The notes beneath the pieces are model-generated. The model saw only the letters and a program-made list of their open reading frames with translations, was not told the DNA's origin and did no database searches. Positions 7,076 through 11,056 of a stretch of 11,056 nt of DNA are shown here, one piece after another. The position numbers and the translations under genes are program-made. Numbering within the stretch: the stretch's first letter is position 1; every line of letters begins with the position of its first letter. The stretch comes from an uncultured Veillonella sp. (GTDB lineage Bacteria > Bacillota > Negativicutes > Veillonellales > Veillonellaceae), in assembly GCA_915066865.1 (NCBI GenBank), contig CAJZEE010000072.1, positions 1-11,056 on the forward strand, in the 5' to 3' direction.

Positions 7076-7534
7076 TTAATCATATACTGTTATAAAACCT
7101 TCAGTCCAGCCCCTTAAATTGAGAGTAATTGTATCAATTCCTAAACAATCTAAACCATATACATTAAATATATCCCAGGTCTTATACCAATCTAATGCTT
7201 TCTCTGCATATTCTAAAGTGCTAAATAAACCTATGTATCCAGAACTGGAATAATATGGATCTATATCGTAATCATACCAAATACCATAAATTTTGTTATT
7301 TACTATTTCATAGTTAATATCATCACCTATATGAGTACAATCATTTAAATAGTGAGTTTTTATAGAAAAGGAATCATCATTTAACTTAGAAAATCCAGAC
7401 AATATTTTAGATTCAACTAGAGCCTCTTCAGCTAATGATATATCAGAAAAAAATCCTAATCCAAAATATTCTGTATAAGGTAGCTCTTCATTTTTTTTAT
7501 AGTGTGCTAAAGCTTCATATATTGGAACTCTCAT
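7076..7534 (-). CDS. Hypothetical acidic protein with duplicated domain
   Basis: I do not recognise this gene with certainty. The product is 152 aa, about 25 acidic against 10 basic residues, rich in Tyr, Phe and Trp, with no signal peptide or membrane segment, so probably soluble. It seems to be built of two related units. GLGFFSDISLAEEAL (25-39) matches YIGLFSTLEYAEKAL (100-114) as G-x-F-S-x4-A-E-x-A-L, and each is followed by a short strand-like stretch (DSFSIK near 54-59, DTITLN at 134-139). The end, RGWTEGFITVYD, recalls small DUF7336-like proteins; this is from memory and weak. The ribosome site is modest (GGTGA, 7538-7542, 4-nt gap to ATG). It lies 56 nt after the next acidic gene and probably shares its transcript. 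By hand count on sampled lines GC is near 30%, against about 43-45% in poxB and polC. An immunity-type role is possible, but no toxin is present. Confidence 0.7.
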   Translation of the reverse strand: MRVPIYEALAHYKKNEELPYTEYFGLGFFSDISLAEEALVESKILSGFSKLNDDSFSIKTHYLNDCTHIGDDINYEIVNNKIYGIWYDYDIDPYYSSSGYIGLFSTLEYAEKALDWYKTWDIFNVYGLDCLGIDTITLNLRGWTEGFITVYD

Positions 7535-7590
7535 AATTCACCAACTTACTTTAATATAATAACAAGATAAAAATTACACTTTAATTTTTT

Positions 7591-7902
7591 CTATCTATAA
7601 TAGTCATCCTCGTAATCCTCTTTATACCGTATCGCATCGACCTCTGATGGAGATAATATATTCCCCTCTTCATCTACATATTCCAGGAATTCATTAAAGT
7701 ATACACCTGGAATATCTGATTCTTCTAGTACTGGTGTATCCTCAGACTCAATATCCCAAAATTCTAGTTCAACATCGTGATTTTGCACTTCCTCAGTGAT
7801 GTTAGATTCACTATTATTACCTTCCAAATTTATTTTGGGTTCTTTATAATCATTACAATCCGATGAGTTGATTCCTAAAACTTTTAATACCCCACTTATC
7901 AT
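7591..7902 (-). CDS. Hypothetical small, highly acidic protein
   Basis: Unrecognised product of 103 aa. I count 29 Asp/Glu against 6 Lys/Arg, so the net charge is near -23. A short hydrophobic start (MISGVLKVLGI) is too short for a signal peptide or membrane anchor. Residues about 13-65 are acidic, Asn/Ser-rich and probably disordered. The C-terminal third (VYFNEFLEYVDEEGNILSP, then SEVDAIRYKEDYEDDYYR) looks more ordered. AAGGGAG (7912-7918) lies 9 nt before the ATG at 7900-7902 and supports translation. It is the first gene of a two-gene unit, directly downstream of the polC terminator and a good -10 box. The low GC and charge suggest an accessory gene. DNA-mimic, immunity or anti-toxin-like roles would fit such acidity, but none is shown by the sequence. 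Confidence 0.65.
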   Translation of the reverse strand: MISGVLKVLGINSSDCNDYKEPKINLEGNNSESNITEEVQNHDVELEFWDIESEDTPVLEESDIPGVYFNEFLEYVDEEGNILSPSEVDAIRYKEDYEDDYYR

Positions 7903-7937
7903 TACATAACACTCCCTTGCACCAATGATATATATTA

Positions 7938-7951
7938 ATTATATTGTAGCA
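7938..7951 (-). promoter_or_regulatory. Candidate promoter of the acidic two-gene unit
   Basis: On the minus strand there are two overlapping -10 candidates: a perfect TATAAT (7938-7943) and TACAAT (7943-7948) preceded by TGC, an extended -10. No good -35 is visible at the proper distance for either, so the extended -10 version is preferred. The site lies 40-50 nt before the ATG at 7902 and just after the polC terminator. Confidence 0.45.
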
Positions 7952-7964
7952 AACTACATAAAAA

Positions 7965-7999
7965 TAAGCACTATATCAACATTTGGTATATAGTGCTTA
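7965..7999 (-). terminator. Intrinsic terminator of polC
   Basis: A 12-bp perfect stem pairs TAAGCACTATAT (7965-7976) with ATATAGTGCTTA (7988-7999) around an 11-nt loop. On the minus strand it is followed by TTTTTATG. It starts 30 nt after the polC stop codon, separating polC from the small acidic genes. Confidence 0.85.
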
Positions 8000-8029
8000 C
8001 TTTGTATTTAAGTCTTATCTTATATTTTA

Positions 8030-11000
8030 TTATGCTCCAAACAGTGACATTTGTTCGTCTTCAGGAAGTTCACCACAGCATTTGAGGTCTTTCATAAGAT
8101 CAATGATGGTATTTGATACTTTACAACGGCGTTGTAAGTCTTTTAGAGATGTAAATGGACGTTCATTTCTTTCCTCGACGATAGCATCAGCCACTGTTTC
8201 ACCAAGTGAATCAATAGCTAAGAATGGTGGCAATAAAGCTCCATCCTTAATGCTAAAGCGTCTAGCTTCAGAATGTTGAATATCTACATTAATAAAACGA
8301 TAGCCCCGTTGATACATTTCCATAGATACTTCCAAGGCACTCATAAGGTCTTTGTCTTTAGGGCTGGCAGCACGATCAAGAGCCTTGATACGGTTAAACT
8401 CGGTCAATTGTGTTTTAAGGCCTCCTGTCATGATTCGTAAGTCGAAAGCCTTTGCGCGAATGGAGAAATATGCTGCATAGAATGCCAATGGATGGTATAC
8501 CTTAAACCATGCAATACGGAAGGCCATCATTACATAGGCTACCGCATGGGCTCTTGGGAATAAATAGGAAATCTTTTTACAAGACTCAATAAACCATTCA
8601 GGAATATTATTTTCGCGCATTTCTGCTTCAAATTCCGTTGTAGCTTGACCTTGTTTATTTCGTTTTTCAATCCCCTTCCCTTTACGTACGTTTTCCATAA
8701 CGAAGAAGCTGTGCTTTCTATCCATACCACGATGGATTAAGAAATTCATTACGTCGTCACGGGTAGAAATAGCTTCGTTCAACTTACAAGTACCATTTTT
8801 AATGAGGTCTTGCGCATTGTCGAGCCATACGTTTGTACCATGAGAGAAACCAGAGATACGTACTAAGTCAGAGAAGGTTTGCGGACGAGAGTCTTCCAAC
8901 ATGCCCCGTACAAACTTCGTACCACATTCTGGTACGGCCAAGCTGGCTACCTGGTCACCTTGCAATTGTTCAGGTGTTAAACCAATCCCCTCTGTAGAGG
9001 AAAACAAGCTCAATGTCTTTGGATCATCAAATGGTATTGTCTTAGCATCGATACCTGTCAAATCCTCTAGCATACGAATAATTGTGGGATCATCATGGCC
9101 CAGAATATCAAGCTTAGTCATACGACCTTCGATGGAGTGATAATCAAAGTGTGTCGTTAATACGCCACTTTCCTTTTTATTCGCTGGATGTTGTATGGGC
9201 GTAAAATGATGCACATCCATATCTCGAGGACATACCATAATACCACCAGGGTGTTGTCCCGTAGTATTCTTTACATTTGTAAAGCCTTTCGCTAAATGTT
9301 CAAAGAATCCATTGCGGGCTTGTATATCTCGAATTTCAGCGTATTTTTTAACATAACCAAAAGCAGTTTTATCAGCTATAGTACCAATTGTACCGGCTTT
9401 AAATACATTGTCACGACCAAATAGTTCTTCCGTATATTTGTGAGCTTTTGCTTGGTAATCACCGGAGAAGTTAAGGTCAATATCTGGAACCTTGTCACCT
9501 TCAAAACCAAGGAAAATTGCAAATGGAATATCATGTCCATTTGTTTGTAAAGCATGACCGCATTCAGGACAGTCTTTACGAGGCAGGTCAAAGCCACCTG
9601 CATATTCGCCTTTTTCAAAAAATTCTGAATATTTACAGTTAGGACATACATAATGAGGCGGTAATGGATTTACCTCTGTAATCTCAGACATGGTAGCGGC
9701 AAAGGATGACCCTACGGAACCACGGGAACCTACGAGATATCCATCATCAAGAGATTTTTTTACAAGCTTATGAGCGATGTAATACAATACGCCATAACCA
9801 TTGGAAATAATACAATCCAATTCATAATCGAGACGTTCTTGTACGACACGCGGCAATGGATCACCGTAAATAGCCTTCGCATTTCTATAGCACATTTCTG
9901 TGAAAGCTTCGTCAGCACCTTCAATCTTAGGTGAATATGTACCATCAGGAACGGGCTTAATATCTTCAATGCTATCATTAATAGCACGTGTATTAGTAAC
10001 GACTACTTCGTATGCTTTCTCTTCGCTTAAATAAGGGAAGGACGCAAGCATTTCATCTGTAGTACGTAAATGTAAATCTGGTTGTTCATCTGCATCTGGA
10101 TAACCACATGCAGTTAACATGATTTCACGATAAATTTTTTCTTCTGGTGTCAGGTAGTGAACGTCACAAGTAGCACATACAGGTTTATTTAAGGCTTCTC
10201 CTAATTCGATAACGGTCTTATTCATATCGATGAGTGCCTGCTCGTCGGGCATGAGACCTTTACGAACCAAAAACGTATTGTTAGTATGTGGCTGAATTTC
10301 AAGATAATCATAGAAGGAGGCTATTTCTAAAAGCTCTTCTTTTGTAGCTCCACGAACAATGGATTGCATAAGCTCCCCTGCTTCACAGGCAGAACCGATA
10401 ATAATACCTTCACGATGTTCTTCAATAACGGAACGAGGCAAACGAGGACGCACCTTGTAATGTTCAAGGTGAGAAATGGAAATCATTTTATATAAATTAC
10501 GCAAACCGACCATATTTTTAGCTAATAAAATGATATGGTAACGTTTGTCTTTTTCCTTCTTCTTCTTTTTATCTAGTACAGGCTCTTCATCTTTTGTTAC
10601 CGTTTCATTTTCGATAAGATATCCTTCTACACCATAGATAACCTTAACACCTAACTCTTTACCAAGGGCTTGTGCTTCTGGGAAGGCTTGTACAACACCA
10701 TGATCAGTAATAGCCACCGCAGGATGACCCCATTTTTTAATTGTTTTAAACAAGTCTTTTACAGATACGAGAGCATCTTTATCACTCATCTTGGTATGTA
10801 AGTGGAGTTCCACACGAGAGTCCGGACGATTTTCAGTTCGTTCCACACTAGTAGTTTCTATTGCTTCAATACTGCGAATAGAAAGGATATAATCCTTGTC
10901 AAAACGATCATCAAAGCTGACACTACCTTGTACGCGAACCCGTTGTAAGCCTTTTAGTTGTTTTAATAATTCATCCCCTTCTTCAGGACTGTTCGTAAAC

Positions 11001-11047
11001 TTGATAAATTTAATGCTATTTGTATCATCTAAAATGCTGCCGTTCAC
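8030..11047 (-). CDS. polC: DNA polymerase III alpha subunit, PolC type, N-terminus missing, no exonuclease domain
   Basis: Replicative polymerase of the Gram-positive PolC class, 1005 aa visible against about 1437 in Bacillus. In order: the second half of the OB domain (1-65); the PHP domain with its metal ligands (His82, His84, Asp115, His116, Glu141, His171, Cys221, Asp295, His297); the palm with GSRGSVGSSF (440-449); the zinc finger Cys468, Cys471, Cys493, Cys496; catalytic Asp522 and Asp524 in PDIDLNFSG and Asp647 in LDILGHDD; fingers and C-terminal domains; and the clamp-binding QMSLF (999-1003). The DEDDh 3'-5' exonuclease that interrupts PHP in Bacillus PolC is absent; residues 145-169 are a charged linker with five consecutive lysines. 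The frame is closed upstream by TAA at 11054-11056, so the only start is a GTG at 11045-11047 with no visible ribosome site, in mid-domain. The true N-terminus lies outside the window, in a split gene or behind a mutation. Confidence 0.93.
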   Translation of the reverse strand: MNGSILDDTNSIKFIKFTNSPEEGDELLKQLKGLQRVRVQGSVSFDDRFDKDYILSIRSIEAIETTSVERTENRPDSRVELHLHTKMSDKDALVSVKDLFKTIKKWGHPAVAITDHGVVQAFPEAQALGKELGVKVIYGVEGYLIENETVTKDEEPVLDKKKKKEKDKRYHIILLAKNMVGLRNLYKMISISHLEHYKVRPRLPRSVIEEHREGIIIGSACEAGELMQSIVRGATKEELLEIASFYDYLEIQPHTNNTFLVRKGLMPDEQALIDMNKTVIELGEALNKPVCATCDVHYLTPEEKIYREIMLTACGYPDADEQPDLHLRTTDEMLASFPYLSEEKAYEVVVTNTRAINDSIEDIKPVPDGTYSPKIEGADEAFTEMCYRNAKAIYGDPLPRVVQERLDYELDCIISNGYGVLYYIAHKLVKKSLDDGYLVGSRGSVGSSFAATMSEITEVNPLPPHYVCPNCKYSEFFEKGEYAGGFDLPRKDCPECGHALQTNGHDIPFAIFLGFEGDKVPDIDLNFSGDYQAKAHKYTEELFGRDNVFKAGTIGTIADKTAFGYVKKYAEIRDIQARNGFFEHLAKGFTNVKNTTGQHPGGIMVCPRDMDVHHFTPIQHPANKKESGVLTTHFDYHSIEGRMTKLDILGHDDPTIIRMLEDLTGIDAKTIPFDDPKTLSLFSSTEGIGLTPEQLQGDQVASLAVPECGTKFVRGMLEDSRPQTFSDLVRISGFSHGTNVWLDNAQDLIKNGTCKLNEAISTRDDVMNFLIHRGMDRKHSFFVMENVRKGKGIEKRNKQGQATTEFEAEMRENNIPEWFIESCKKISYLFPRAHAVAYVMMAFRIAWFKVYHPLAFYAAYFSIRAKAFDLRIMTGGLKTQLTEFNRIKALDRAASPKDKDLMSALEVSMEMYQRGYRFINVDIQHSEARRFSIKDGALLPPFLAIDSLGETVADAIVEERNERPFTSLKDLQRRCKVSNTIIDLMKDLKCCGELPEDEQMSLFGA

Positions 11048-11056
11048 GATACATTA

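Noticed and set aside
7076..7902. Toxin-antitoxin pair
   Set aside because: Both products are strongly acidic, neither shows toxin-like or DNA-binding features, and there is a 56-nt gap rather than the usual overlap.
7945..7958. Short dyad TGTAG-CAAA-CTACA near the promoter of the acidic genes
   Set aside because: Only five base pairs in AT-rich DNA overlapping a -10 candidate; not enough to call an operator or hairpin.
9376..9987. Minus-strand open frames of 75-91 codons inside polC in another frame
   Set aside because: They lie wholly within the strongly conserved polC frame, lack ribosome sites and read as low-information peptides.
11026..11054. Mini-frame ATG-TAT-CGT ending in TGA, overlapping the TAA at the window edge (TAATG)
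   Set aside because: Only nine codons, no visible ribosome site, and fully inside the polC coding region; most likely chance.
1..11056. CRISPR arrays, transposases, tRNA genes or phage genes
   Set aside because: I looked for regular direct repeats, IS-like inverted ends, tRNA cloverleaf blocks and integrase motifs and saw none.

Overview
The window looks like chromosomal DNA from a low-GC member of the Bacillota. The strongest pointers are a PolC-type replicative polymerase, a riboflavin operon in the Bacillus-like order ribD-ribE-ribBA-ribH under an FMN riboswitch, and an Hsp33 that aligns from its first residues with Bacillus Hsp33. An Escherichia-like, quinone-type pyruvate oxidase with a membrane-binding tail fits a diderm Negativicutes lineage such as Veillonella, but that genus-level guess comes from memory and was not tested.

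Layout. All genes except poxB are on the minus strand. Positions 1-1060 hold hslO (redox chaperone Hsp33) with its own promoter and a terminator that can work in both directions. Positions 1120-4992 are one riboflavin transcription unit, read right to left: promoter (4964-4992), FMN aptamer (4833-4940), intrinsic terminator as expression platform (4771-4798), ribD, ribE, ribBA, ribH and a final terminator (1120-1149). ribD and ribE overlap by 20 bp, and ribE-ribBA are 15 nt apart. Together these genes make riboflavin from GTP and ribulose 5-phosphate, apart from the dephosphorylation step, which is encoded elsewhere.

Positions 4993-5237 are an AT-rich divergent intergenic region with an 8-bp inverted repeat just before poxB. 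poxB (5238-6980, the only plus-strand gene) encodes a ThDP/FAD pyruvate:quinone oxidoreductase. It ends at a strong two-way hairpin shared with the convergent minus-strand genes. Positions 7076-7902 hold two small, very acidic, AT-rich genes of unknown function. They sit between two terminators and look like an accessory insertion. The larger one has a duplicated domain.

Positions 8030-11047 hold most of polC. Two things stand out there. The internal 3'-5' exonuclease domain normally embedded in PolC is absent and a short lysine-rich linker stands in its place. The reading frame is also closed by an in-frame TAA on the last three bases of the window, in the middle of the OB domain, so the N-terminal part is missing, split off or frameshifted.

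I see no tRNA, rRNA, CRISPR array, transposase or prophage gene. The best candidates for something new are the exonuclease-less PolC and the acidic two-gene cassette.
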